This document shows positions 44,201-56,700 of a stretch of DNA of 60,000 bases, one piece after another. The position numbers and the translations under genes were made by a program. Location: NCBI GenBank assembly GCA_014529385.2, contig CM043954.1, forward strand, positions 4,839,306-4,899,305, written 5' to 3'. Each line of letters opens with the position of its first letter. Position 1 is the stretch's first letter. The notes under the pieces were generated by a model. That model did no database searches. It saw nothing but the letters and a program-made list of their open reading frames with translations, and had not been told where the DNA came from. The DNA comes from Adiantum capillus-veneris (Eukaryota > Streptophyta > Polypodiopsida > Polypodiales > Pteridaceae).

Positions 44201-46528
44201 GGGAGTACACATTCTTTGTTAGCTCTAGTGTTGGAAGGGAAACAATTGGTGTTGTGTTGCTACAACAAGATCCCCACAGTACAAGGATGCGACCCATCTA
44301 CTTTGCTAGTAGGATCATGAATGCTTTGGAGAGACTACACAGAAGCAGAACTCATGATGATTTCTCTCATGTTTGCGGTGAGAAAGTTTAGATCCTACCT
44401 GCTACCAAAACCTTTTGTAATTCTCACTGCAGAGAATTTGTTCCCTTGGGTGTCATCTCAAATGAATCTTAGTACTAGGATCTCAAAGTGGATTATGGAG
44501 TTGCAAGAGTTCAAATACTCCTTCAAGGTAGAAGATAGTGTGCGTGCACAATTGGCAGCGATTCTCACTTATAGGGTACGTGAGAAGGAAATTAAGGTGC
44601 CTCAAGTAAAGACCCTACCATTGCCACCACCAAAAAGTATTCCCAATTCTTTTACCTTGTTTTTTGATGGAGCTTTTCGATGAGCCACAGGGAAAGCAGG
44701 GGGAGGGCTAGTGTTGCTCAACCCAAGTGGAGAGGTGGTCATGAAAGAGAAGGTCAATCTACCAGGTTCAACTAGCAACAATGAAGCAGAATACAACACA
44801 CAACTTCATGGTTTGAAGATGTGCATTGGCCAAGGGATACAACGCCTCATGGTAAAGGGAGATGCACTTCTCATTGTTAAACAGATTTTAGGCATTTGGG
44901 CATGCAAGAATGAAAGCTTACGGACAAAAGTTCATGCCATTCGTAGATTGTTTAATCAATTTGAAGAAGTGCAACTATATCATATTCCTAGGAAACAGAA
45001 TGAAGATGCCTATTTACTTGCACAGCAAGTAGTTACATGTGTTGAGAAAGAAGTGCAGGTCATCATGGTGGCAGCAACTATCAAGCAACCGAGATACCAG
45101 GGATTGGAGTCATTGACTCCCATTATTAGCTACATTTTGGAGGGCGAGTTTCCACAAGACTTCACAAAGGCTCAGAAGAGGAGACTCATGAAGAAGGCAA
45201 GCGCATATCTCTTCCTAGAAGGCTCCCTCTATCAAAGAGGGAGGGATCAAGTATGCAGAAGAGTACCAACTATTGAGGAAATTCCAGCCATTCTAAAAGG
45301 TTTTCATGAAGAAGCATGTGGTGGTCATTTTGCCCAAGAATTAACTGTGAAGAAGATTTTGCTTGCGGGGTATGTTTGGCCAAGTCTGCATGTGGATGTC
45401 CAACATTGGTGTAAAAGTTGTCACAATTGTCAGGTAAATGGGAATAGAAGATTGGTTTATGGTCCAAGGCAAATCGTGCTTGCAAATGGACCCTTTGAAA
45501 AGTGGGGCATTGATGCTATGGGTCCTCTGCCTAGGACAAAAAATGGTAAACTCTACATTCTAGTGGCTGTAGACTATATGACTAGGTGGGTGGAAGCACA
45601 AAGTGTGGCAAAGGTAAATGAGAAGACAGTGAGCAAATTCGTCTACACTCACATTTGTTGTAGATTTGGCACACCTTTGGATATTGTTTCTGATAATGGT
45701 CCAGGGTTTAGAAAGGGATTGCTCACAGAAGTCTGTGAAGAACTTCACATTCTACATCGTCACAGTACACCCTACTATCCCCAATCAAATGGTTTGGTAG
45801 AAAGAGCTAATGGTGTCATTGCAGGCATCATTAGAAAGATGGTGAAAAACAAGACTTAGTTGTGGGATGACTTCTTGGATGGTGCCTTGTGGGCGTATCG
45901 AACCACATATAGGGAAGCCACGGAGTTCACACCATTTCACTTGGTCTATGGTCAAGAGGCTTTACAGCCAATTGAGCTAAACATTCCAACAATGCGACTT
46001 CATGGCAAATCAGCACAAGATGATCAAGAAGCATGGATGGATCGACTTCTTACCTTAACTGAGCTTGAGTGGAAAAGAGAAGCAGCATACGAGTGCTATA
46101 AGAGGAAAGCCACACAGACAAAGGAGAAGCTTGACAAGAAACTGAAGGACAAAGGCATCAATGAAGGAGATCTTGTGCTAAGGTATGACAATCGACTCGA
46201 TAATCGTTTTGATGCCAAATTTGAAACAAGATGGCAAGGGCCATACATAGTCAAGAAGGCTTTCAATTCAAGTTACTATCAGCTTATGGACTTGAATGGT
46301 AAAGAGCACTCCAGGAAAGTAAACGGGTATCGCTTGAAGCACTATTTGAGTCGCCTTCTACCAAAGGATCTACCAAAGATCTGTCAAAAGGCCACTATCT
46401 CATGTAAGTATTGTTACATGAAGCATGACTGTAACTCTAGCCAAAATTCTGAGGGGCCAAACAATAAAGATCTCGTCAAGGACTCTGAAGCACTCTCTTT
46501 GGAAAAGATACTCTATGATGGTACATGA
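41251..46528 (+). pseudogene. gag-pol: element D: gag-pol polyprotein
   Basis: ATG at 41251. Open to a TGA at 44053 (CGA expected), then a two-base deletion near 44327, TGA at 44681 and TAG at 45857. Domains: Gag (STWFDSLPEEV, FKKYFFDP, KLWQDI), zinc knuckle CWNCGESGHGMYNC (C246), protease LVDGGAQICIM (D459, G instead of S/T) with ILGRPWLM, RT with VFIDDFCIYS (D848 at 43792), first RNase H, archaeal-type RNase H (LFFDGAFR, SNNEAEYNTQ, IPRKQNEDA; 44650-45030), integrase HHCC (45300-45435), core WGIDAMGP, SDNGPGF, GLVERANG, and C-terminus ending at 46528. Only four lesions in about 1760 codons. Confidence 0.92.
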
Positions 46529-46542
46529 ATATACCATCATCC

Positions 46543-46556
46543 AAGGGGAGGACTAA
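46543..46556 (+). other. polypurine tract of element D
   Basis: AAGGGGAGGACTAA directly precedes TGATAGCC of the 3' LTR. Confidence 0.8.
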
Positions 46557-48925
46557 TGATAGCCGTTTTTCGGCTCTTTGTACTTGTCACAGTGAGTTAC
46601 CTCACCCTACCAAAAGCACCCAAACACTGTGGCTATCCATACCATTTCACTGTACATAGGCATGCGTGAGTCACGGGACTTTTCCCATATCTTCTTAAAA
46701 AACCCTCAATTAGCTAGTCATTGGGCTAGTTGAGCCAAAAAAATAAAAATAAATAAAAAATATAAGTATATTATGGCCCATGAGTATGTAAATATTTCTT
46801 TGTATATAGGGCCTAAATAAAAGATTTTTTCATAATTATTTTGGTATTTATTTAAATATTTCTACCTAGGTGTGTGTTATTTATGCTCTGTACATTGCCT
46901 CACCATTACCACAATTTTTCTTACCATTTTTCATATTCTTTATTCCATATAGAAATATTTTCATGTAAGCTTCTCTTATATTTGGTGTAACTCCATCCCA
47001 ACAAAAATCCAAAAAAACTAGTTTTATTTATGTGTATATTTTTTCACTATTGTGATTTTTCCTTCCTACATCTATTTTGTTTTTTTTTAGAACACCAAAA
47101 ATATTATCTTTTTATGGTAGCCTCATAATGAGAGAGATTTCTTTTGACCCCTTTATATTTTTTCCACTTATATTATTTATATTTGACATGTACATATTTT
47201 TTAGACCCCTCAATATTTGATTTTCTTAGTTTTACTATTCACTTATATCATAATCTCAACAATATCTTCAATTATAGACCTACCAAATAAAGTCAAGGGT
47301 AGATGGCATGCATACATGCACTATGGAGGGCTCACTCTTGGAGGTATTCAAAAGAATCATCCAAAGAAGGACCCCACAAGGACCTTGTGCAGTGGAAAAA
47401 AACGGTCGGTTTTGCTGAATTTTTAAAGTTCACTTGCTCACCGAATTTGAAAAGGTGATACAAACAAAAGTTGTAGCTCGTGGGCTGAACTTTTGCCTCA
47501 AATTTTTTCATATTTTTTTGAGCTACGAGCTGTGAGCTGTGAGCTATGATTTTATTAGTGGACCCGAGTTTTCCCATGCTATGCAGCCACACTCTCTCTT
47601 CCACTTTATCATTTTCCTCTTTCACACACACTTCTCCACTCATCATCCCCTCCTCTCTCACCACTCCTCTCTGCACCCTACTCACCTTCTCCTCAACCTT
47701 GAAGAATAAAAGAAACCATGGTGAACTCATACCTCCCACACACAATTCCATTCCAAAATTGACCACCTAGTCTCATTTTTCCTCCTCCAATTTACCGATA
47801 TCTATCAAAAAAACCACAAAATTCAGCCTCTTCTCTTAAAAGACAGCATCATGGTGGTTGATTACTCAGCTTCAATTACCTTGTCTCTCAAGGAAGGTCA
47901 AGAGTGGAAAAAAAAAATTTACCGTCAAAGCTAGTGGACCGTCAACAAGCGTCAAAATTGGTCCTACTCAAGACACTTGGAGCATCAACCTTGTAAGAAA
48001 TCCACCTTTTCTTACCTCTTAAGAGTTTTTCTTCCTTATTTGTATCCTACATGGATACTCCCATTGTAAATATCCAATTCCATTTGTAAATTAATACTAA
48101 CTCTACTAACACTAACCCACTATGAAAAGTCCTATCACCTCCATTTCTCTCCTCTCTCTTTCCCCACCAACTTCTTGATAATTCCAAGCAAAAGAAATTA
48201 GATAAATTGCTGAAAATCTAACCCAACCATGGTTAGAGGAGTAACCCTAGCCTTCAAAATTGCTATAAAAGGAGGGTGTAGCTAGCACAAAAAGGAGCCA
48301 TAAGCAAGAGCACTATGCTATAGCTTGAGAAGCCAAGCTCAACCTCTCTAGAAGGAGCTCTTGAGTGGAAGCTCATTGTCTTATGCATGTGCATGTGTTG
48401 TAATAGGGGATTAGCAAGGGAACCCTATGCCATTGTAAGAGAGAGAGTGATCATTCAATTGAGAGTAGGAAATCTATCATTTCTCCTACTAGTGTAAGCC
48501 CAACATTTGCTGAATCAAGGAGGGTGGATTTGGACTAAGCTTGGATATTTTGTCTCCCTTCCAACGTGAAGTAATGGACAACAATGATGCGTAAGTGTCT
48601 TGGTGTTTTTTGTTAAGTTCTTGATAGCTTGTCTCTGGTGTTGTCATCAATCTAGCCATAAATCCCACATACTGTAAGAGGGCGACAGGGTGGAGAGGAC
48701 TCCCCTGGCTTTAAGACAGTGATTGGGGTGGCTTTTCTTGTGATGTGTTGTGGTGAAGTTTACGCAAGCTATGTTGAACAAATACTAATTTCACTTTGAT
48801 TTGTCATGACACATTTGTAAGAAGGTATTAATGCAACAAGCACCCCCTCCCCCTTTTGTCTCTCTTTCTTAAATATATAGTTGTGTTTGCTTGATCATTG
48901 CCGATACGTTTCAAAGCAGCCCAAG

Positions 48926-49011
<86 letters not shown>

Positions 49012-49268
49012 TTAGTGTGTGAGAGTGTTCCATTGGTGTTAGGGTTAGTGTAAATTCCTTGCTTGTTTGTGGGTTGCTCTAACGATTCTCCTCTTTTGCG
49101 TCCTAGTTCTCTCTTAAACTAGGTGGTGCCCCTTGTGTAGTTGGGATTTGGCTGTGGGTTTGTTGTTTTGGTTTGTGTTGTGTTGTGCCCCAGCCCCATT
49201 GAGTAGCACGGGAGCCTTGAAGGGTGTCTAGAGGTTGCTCTTCTTGTTGCCCACCCCGGACCGCCTCA
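46557..49268 (+). repeat. 3' LTR of element D
   Basis: 2712 bp, with roughly 30 differences to the 5' copy outside the CT run (48928-49008). Confidence 0.92.
48928..49008. repeat. (CT)n microsatellite, D 3' LTR
   Basis: About 40 CT units, longer than in the 5' LTR. Confidence 0.95.
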
Positions 49269-51825
49269 CCGTCTGTGATGGTTATTCAGGATACTTTCAA
49301 ATACGCATAGCCTTGGAAGATCAGCTAAAAACCACTTTTATCATGCCATGGGGTTGTTTTGCATACAGGGTTATGCCATTTGGTCACATTGGGGAGAGTA
49401 AAGTCATTCTACTAGACCATGAAATTTCAGCAAGAGGTATCAACGCCGACCCAAGTAAGGTGTCCGCACTCATAGCCCTACCTTCACCAACGACCGCACG
49501 TCAACTGGTCTCTTTTCTACAGAAGGTGAGTTACTTAAGTAGATTCATACATCTACTATCAAAACTTGTTCTACCACTGCAACAACTCACTCAAAGATCG
49601 ACTTTCACTTGGGACGAGGAAAGCGAACATCACTACAACAAGGTAAATGAGGTCTTAGCCACTCTGCCAACTATCTCACCACCTAAGTGGGATGAAAAAT
49701 TCTATGTCACCCCAAGTGTTGGTGATGACTCATTGGGGGCTGTGCTACTCCAAAAGGATACGACGACATCTTTCATCAGGCCAATCTACTTCTCTAGTCG
49801 AATGATGACAGCAGGAGAGAAAGGTTTCGCCCATGTGGAACACTTAGTCCTAGCTCTTAGATTTGCAACTACAAAGTTTAGGTCATATTTGCTGCCTAAG
49901 CAATTTGTGATTCTAACCACGGATGAAATATTTCCCTATGTTGTACAACACATGGATGTGTCTGCTAGAATTACTAAATGGCTAGTTCGTCTGCAAGAGT
50001 TTGACTACACGGTACAGGTAGAAAGAACGACAAGGGCAAGTTTGGGGGGACTCATGACCTACCAAGTCTTTGAAAGAAAGGAGAAGCAATCTAAGGAAGG
50101 AGAAGTCCGATTACCTCCAGTACCACCGATGGTAGAAGAAGCATTCTCTCTCTACTTTGATGGAGCCTACAAGCGAGCGTCCGACAAAGCAGTTGCAGGC
50201 ATAGTGGTCTTTGATGACAAAGGGACAAAGGTATTTTCGTTGGGCCAATTGTTAGACTCACATTCTAACAATGAAGCTGAGTATGCAGCACTAACCAAGG
50301 GTCTACAATGGTGCATCTCGCAAGGTGTACAACGCCTTAATGTATTTGGGGATGCTCTACTTCTGGTAAGGCAAGTAAATGGAGCATGGACATGCAAGAA
50401 TCCTAGTTTAAGGACTCACTTAAGTGGTGTAAAAACCTTGTTGGGTAAGTTTGAAGAAGTTCAAATACACATATCCCAAGGGCTCAAAACCAAGAAGCAG
50501 ATGCCCTAGCAAGTGAAAGACTACAGGAAGTGGTGGTTGGAGCAATAAAACTAAAGCTCCCTCTATTTCAAGGAAGTGATGCCTTGCCTAACATCATGCA
50601 TTTTTTGGAAACAGGGGAATGCCCATCAGATTTAACAAAGGGACAGAAGCAATGGCTGACGCGGAAGGCCACAAGGTATCGACTCATCAATGACGGTTTG
50701 TACTATAAGGGTAAGGACCAAATACTCAGGAAGGTCCCTCTCTCTCAGGAAATCATGGGAGTAATTGATAGCTGTCACGACGGGGTTTGTGGTGGTCACT
50801 TTGCCCTAGACATAACAAGTAGGAAAATCTTGCAGGCAGGCTTCATATGGCCTAGCCTCAACCGTGATGTACACCACTGGTGCAAAACATGTAAGTTGTG
50901 TCAAAAGGCCGGCACTAGGTCACTTATGCCTGAACCACAGACACCTATTCTCTCATATGGCCCATTTGAAAAATGGGGTATCGATGCCATTGGGCCATTA
51001 CCTAGGGCCAACTCAGGAAAATTCTACATTATCATGGGGGTCGACTACATGACTAGATGGGCAGAAACTACAACCACCACTAGAATCATAGCGGTAGAGG
51101 TAGCTAAAATTATCTACGAGCACATATGTTGTAGGTTTGGCACACCTTTAGAGATCATCTCTGATAGAGGGCCAGGTTTCAGAGTAGACTTGGTAGGAGA
51201 ATTAATGCAGAAACTGGGCATTACAAGGAGGCACTCTTCACCATATTACCCTCAATGTAATGGCCTAGTTGAAAAGGTAAATGGAATGGTTGCTAAAATT
51301 ATTACCAAGCAGGTAAACAATCATCCTGAAGACTAGGATAAGTATCTACTACCAGCTTTATGGGCCTACAGAACTTCATTTCGTACATCCTTGGGATTCA
51401 CACCGTATCATCTAGTATTTGGTAAGGAAGCAATCTTGCCCATTGAAGTGCAACTACAAAGTCTCAGAGTAATGGCAAGCCAGCTTCAACAGCCCAACAT
51501 GCATTTGAGAGATCACATCATCAACTTGGAAAGACTGCAGCTGGACAGAGAAGAAGCAATAAATTATTATGCAGCACAAGCAGAGCATAGACGGCTTAGC
51601 TTTAACGAGCATCTCCGGAAAAAAGAATTGAAGAAAGGAATATTGGTGCTCCGCTACGACAATTGCTTCGACACGCGCAAGGATAAGAAACTCCTACTTC
51701 GATGGGAAGGTCCTTTCATCGTCAGAAAAAAGTATGCCAATGGAAGCTACCAGCTTATGGATGCTGATGGAAAACTTCATAAAACCAGGGTAAATGGTTC
51801 GCGATTTAAACCTTATTTTCTTTGA
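49269..51825 (+). pseudogene. pol: element C: rest of RT, RNase H domains and integrase
   Basis: RT resumes with VCDGYSGYFQIRI after D. At about 49384 FRVMPFG-type sequence jumps to HIGESKVILL, an in-frame loss of about 62 codons that removes the FIDD catalytic box. RNase H (PSVGDDSLGAVLLQKD) and archaeal-type RNase H (LYFDGAYKRA, SNNEAEYAAL) follow to a frameshift near 50480. Integrase: HHCC (DSCHDGVCGGHF, CKLCQ), GIDAIGP, SDRGPGF, GLVEKVNG; TAG at 51334 where a tryptophan codon is expected; C-terminus (KKGILVLRYDN, RWEGPF) ends at 51825. It is closest to A of the three Tat-like elements. Confidence 0.88.
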
Positions 51826-51933
51826 TTTGACCAGGCTCCACCTATTGACATTCCAGATGAGGACACACCATCAGCCACCACCTCCGACGATAATAATCAA
51901 ACAGATGAGCTAGAGACATGAATGCCTCTAGCC

Positions 51934-51949
51934 AAAAGGGGAGGGCTAA
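51934..51949 (+). other. polypurine tract of element C
   Basis: AAAAGGGGAGGGCTAA before TGATGGGGG of the 3' LTR. The 108 bp between the integrase stop and this tract hold nothing recognised. Confidence 0.8.
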
Positions 51950-53266
51950 TGATGGGGGCTTTTCACAAGCCAAGCTCCCATACCCCTCTTCTCTCGTCCC
52001 CACCCCATGAAAACCCCCTCTTAGGGAGGGAGTGATAAAAAGCATTGGAAAAAGTAAGAAAAAAATAAAGTATGATTATGTAAATATATAAGAAAGGTAA
52101 AATAGGCCACCTCATGCCTGCGGGGTAGCACATCCCCACCTTGCCTCCTTTTTCTTCACTGTTGCCCCGCCGGGTGTCCCTTTTCCTCTCCTCCACTCAA
52201 AAGGTCAACCCCCTCTCTCTTCCCCTTGTCCTTTCTCCTTTCTCTCTCCCCTCAAGCTACCCCACCTCTCACCAATAATGCATTATAACTCACCAATAAT
52301 GCACCCTAACTCACATGCAACTTACCCTATCTTGCGAAATAGTATACCCCACCCCCTCTTTCTCTCTCCTATCATATCCCATGACCCAAATACCCCCCTC
52401 TCTCTCTAAAGGGTGCCATGTCTCTTGTCTTGTAGCTAAATAACCTCCCCCACACTCACACACACTCAGTTTCATTGAAAAAGGTTCCCACAGACCCATC
52501 CCCACCCGGTGGTTACCTGATTTTTCTTGTGTTCACACACATCTGCACACAGATTCACCTCTGAACACACTCCCCTCTCTCCCCTCTTGTAATTACTTTA
52601 TTCTCCATGTCACCTCTCACTTTTTTTCATCAACCCATCTCTCTCTCTTAGTATCTCTCTCATGAGACTGCTGTTCTGGCACATATACACACAGCCAGAC
52701 AAGTGGGACCCACAGTCACATGGCCTATGTAGATAATGATTTCTTCATTTCTAATTTCTAGAATTTCTCCCCGCTCCTCCCCTATATAAAGAGGGGTCAC
52801 CATCACACTGAAGACACACACAACATCACCAAAGAACACACTATGCACTGTGTGTGCCTAGTGCACACACACACACCCAAACCATCACCATCACCGCAAT
52901 CACCATGCTTGTCTTGAGCATGACCTCTACACCCTTGGGTATGGAAGATGAAGGGCAACTAAATGAAGGATGATGGCCATAATCCTCGTGCGAGTCTTCG
53001 CCATCAACTCCCACCTATCCGCCATGTGCTCTACCACTCTCTCCCTTCTCATTCCCCTACCCTATGCTCCCCATTTCATCGCCTAATTCTCTAAATAAAG
53101 CTTGAGGTTTTGTGAGTATGTTTTCTTGCAATGTTTTGCCCATGTGAGGTGTGCGGAATCGCCACCTAGTCTTGTGTTTTGGAGTGAGTTTGTGTATGTG
53201 TGAAGGGTGTGCGGATTCGCCATCCTTTTGTGATGCCTAAGTACTAAGCCGCTATACCCCCTCCCT

Positions 53267-53325
<59 letters not shown>

Positions 53326-53534
53326 GATCTCATTCCCTTTCCTTTTCATCATTACTCCCAAGCATCCATCTCTCTTGGATGAAAACTTTGTTATGGTGGT
53401 GTGTTGTTTGCGTCCTAGCCGCTGAAGCTAGGTGGTGCCCCCTGTTTGCTTTACCATGACAGGCTCGAGGCGCGCCATTTGGTCCCCGGTGTTTTAGAGG
53501 CCGTCGGGGTTCGGAGTTCTCTTTGCTCTCGTCA
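51950..53534 (+). repeat. 3' LTR of element C
   Basis: 1585 bp, TGATGGGGG to CTCTCGTCA, with TATATAAAG at 52783 and a CT run at 53270-53321. Confidence 0.92.
53270..53321. repeat. (CT)n microsatellite, C 3' LTR
   Basis: About 26 CT units. Confidence 0.95.
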
Positions 53535-53751
53535 ATGTCAAGAATGAACCAATTCTGATGAAAAATACATCCTATGCGTAGAATGTCTAGATGAAAATTT
53601 TTGGCCAGATTTGCACTCTGAGCACATGCACAGCTTCACAAGATCCTTTTAAGCTTTATTTCAATTTTCAAGTCATTTGGATAAGTAAAACTCAGTTTCG
53701 CAGCTAATATGGAAAAAACGCTACTTCGGACTACTGAGTGCAACAGGATCT
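53535..53751 (+). other. element H: end of 284-bp array, upstream of the extra ORF
   Basis: Starts with the right TSD copy of C (atgt). A degenerate H palindrome is at 53565-53588, in register with the array at 32676-33266 once C is removed. Nothing else is recognised before the ORF start at 53752. Confidence 0.7.
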
Positions 53752-56700
53752 ATGGTAGCCTCGAAGTCACCGGAAAAGAAGAAGAGAATGATCATCAAGG
53801 ATTACCTAGAAGAAGTGGAACCCTTCGTCATTCCAGAAGGAACACTAAAGCCCACCAGCACATGGATACAAGAGGATCTGTTAGAGTCCAACGATCTAAA
53901 GATCTACCAAGGAGTGTTCAAAGACACTGAAGGCAATGTTATAGAGCTACCAATGCTGCCGAGAGAACTCAATGAGTTCGTACGAAGCAAAATGGCCATA
54001 TACTTGGAGAAGATTGATCTCCACAACTACTTTGAAGCAATACCGGCAGGAGTGGACATCAAGAGAGTCTAGGAGTTTGTGACAAGCATCAAGGAGGATG
54101 GAGTGGCCAAAGTAATAGATTTGCAAGGCAGACCAGAAACAGGGATAATGATCACTGAGCAGGTTGTAGCAAATGCACTAGACCTCTCCAATGAGGGGGA
54201 TAGTGTAACAAAAAGAAGAGATGAGGTCAAGGTGTACAATGAGAAAAAGGGGAATTACACCTTTGAAGACATTGCCAACCCAAGAGTGGCAATCATGAGC
54301 CAGTTATACAACCAATACTTCCACATGTGCACGAAGAGGCCACAGAAGTACAGGATGCCGCGAGGTGCAATTGCCACGACATTCACGTGGGCAATGACGA
54401 AAGGCACCCCAAAGATAATCAACTATGCGGCATATGTACATGACAACCTAGTGAAGATAGGTAACAAGGAGCCAACCTACATAGTGCCAGGAGAACTCAT
54501 CACCAAGGTGATTTATGGGGCACTACACGCAAAAGGAAGGTGGCCTGACCCCCTGTCTCAGAATGATTGGTTGAGGTTAAAGGAAGACAAGGAAGATGAA
54601 CCGCAAAGAGCACCAAAGGTGGAATCAAGACTGAAAAGATGGCTAGAGCCAGTCCAAGATAAGCAGCCCGAGCAGAAGAAATGGAAGAAGGAGTTTGCTC
54701 AAGTGCCGGCCAAAGAAACAAGGTCACTGAAAGCGGCAAGACTAGAGAGGCTGATGGAGAGTTTTTGAGCGGAGAGAGCCATCAAGGGTGATTTAAGTGA
54801 ACTCTAGAAGGCTTCTCTAGAGTCTATGTCAGGATCGTCTAGAAGAGTGCAAAGGGACCGATTTGAAGATTATATCAAGAATTTTGAGATTCTTGATGCT
54901 GCATCAGAGAACATTCCACATGTCCCTTTCACAGAGGAAGAAGTACAACAAATACGACAGAAACTGTTGGATGAGCAAGAGAGCCAGGAAAGAGAAAGAA
55001 AAACAAAATTAGACAGGGACTTAAAGGGCAAACCTGCATCTCTACCAGCCAGCCCTAAACCCAGCCCACAGCCATCACTACCTCCTAGCAGCCCCCCACC
55101 AGAAGATAAGGAGGCTGAAGACAAAGCAGAGAAACGGCAAGGAGAAGAGCAAGAGCAAAGGCAAGAGCCGGAGCTGAAAGAAGAGGCTAAGCCTCAAAGT
55201 GAGCAAAAAGAATTTGAAGATTCTTACTATGCATTTTTGGATCTGTTAGCTGCATGATATACGAAGGAAGAAGCCGCCACAGTCTCATTCGACATGGCTA
55301 GGAGATGGCCTAAAGAACAGATGCAAGGCATCAGGCTAGTGGAGTTAAAGGAAATTGCTACAGAAACAGTGGACCTGCACCCGCCCTCCAATGATTGGGA
55401 TGTGGTGATGACAAAGCTAACAGGATTGAGAGCACAATCCATGGCTTTAGAGAAAGAGATGACAACTCTCAAGGCCACTAAAGAAAAGATCAAAATGGAA
55501 GTAGATTCTCTACAAGCACAAAGTCAAAGGCAAAAGGAGAGAGAAGATGACCTACAAGCCAGCTTAGCAAGAGCACTACCAAGCTGTCAGGCAATGGAGG
55601 AAGCCAATTGAGAAGCCGCAAAAAGAATGCAAGCATCTGAATAAGAGTGTCAGCAGCTCAGCAAGTCACTGCTAGATACCGAGAAAGAAAGAGATAATCT
55701 GACACTACAGCTGGCAAAAGAATCGAAATAAGTAGAAGCCATGAGGAGCGCCAAGGAAAGAGCAGAGATAGATCAAGAAGCAAGCCAGGATGGGGTCTTA
55801 GAGCTCAAAGACCAACTCAAGGTCAAAGATCAGACCATCCAGAGGCTGCGAGCATCACCTGCTAGAGTCAGAGCTACTAGCTCGACTCAAATCATGACTG
55901 AGAGTCAACTCTATGAAGAGCAAATGCAAGAACTTCAGAAAGAGCTGACTCTAGAGAAAAATCAGAGATTGATGATGGAAGAAGGCTCTATAGTCATGCA
56001 AAAGAGAATGGAAGAAGGCCAAAAAGCCCTGCAAGAAGAAGTAGAAAGCGTGAAGAGAAAGCTCGAGGAGGCGGAAAGAATAAACGCCGAACTTAATGAC
56101 CTCCTCGTGAATATGGGCGAAGAAGCTAAAACGGAAAAGAAAAAACTCCTCAGGAAAATTGAGGAGTTGAAAGGCCAGCAAGGAGGAGAGGCAGAGAGCA
56201 CAGGGCCAGTCGCTAATGAGGGCATTGACCTAGAAAATGTGGCAGATCCGGTGGACACGCCTATGCAAGAGGAAATCCTAGAAGGATCCTCTCAAGAGCC
56301 ACAGGATCTCACACAAGAAGAGGAAGAAAATTTGCGTAAATCAATAGAGGTGGAGCTCAAAGACACCACAAAGGAATCTTTAGAGTGGGAGCAGGGGGTC
56401 TTCAAATCTATGACCATTCAGAAGATCGACGCCAGCAACCTTTGGCGCAAGTGGCTTCAACCCTCTCTTCCATATCCATTGTTGAAGTATGAGGCAGCTA
56501 CCATAAACAAGCGGATCAGAGAAGAGCCAGCTGTACCTCTTTACAATGCAGATACCTCAAAACCAGAAGGGGTCAAGCTCATTGTGGATTCTCAGCCAAA
56601 GTGAAGGAAGGCCTAGCTTACAAAGTACCCACAATACCTAATCCACTTGGTACAGGCACCTAAAAATATCAGAGACAACCTCAGCTTCTGTCCTCTACCA

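Larger units (their letters stand above)
37934..49268 (+). mobile_element. element D: Tat-like Ty3/gypsy element, nearly complete
   Basis: 11,335 bp with LTRs of 2706 and 2712 bp, PBS, two micro-ORFs, gag-pol with two RNase H domains and a polypurine tract. LTRs differ at about 1% of sites by eye. One frameshift and three nonsense codons break gag-pol. Confidence 0.92.
33501..53534 (+). mobile_element. element C: Tat-like Ty3/gypsy element, defective, carrying element D
   Basis: LTRs of 1595 and 1585 bp, the A-type PBS, micro-ORFs, a gag lacking its N-terminal half, protease, an RT split by D and lacking its catalytic box, double RNase H, integrase and a polypurine tract. Without D it is about 8.7 kb. 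The LTR pair differs at roughly 2% of sites by eye. It is inserted in the 284-bp array of H. Confidence 0.9.
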
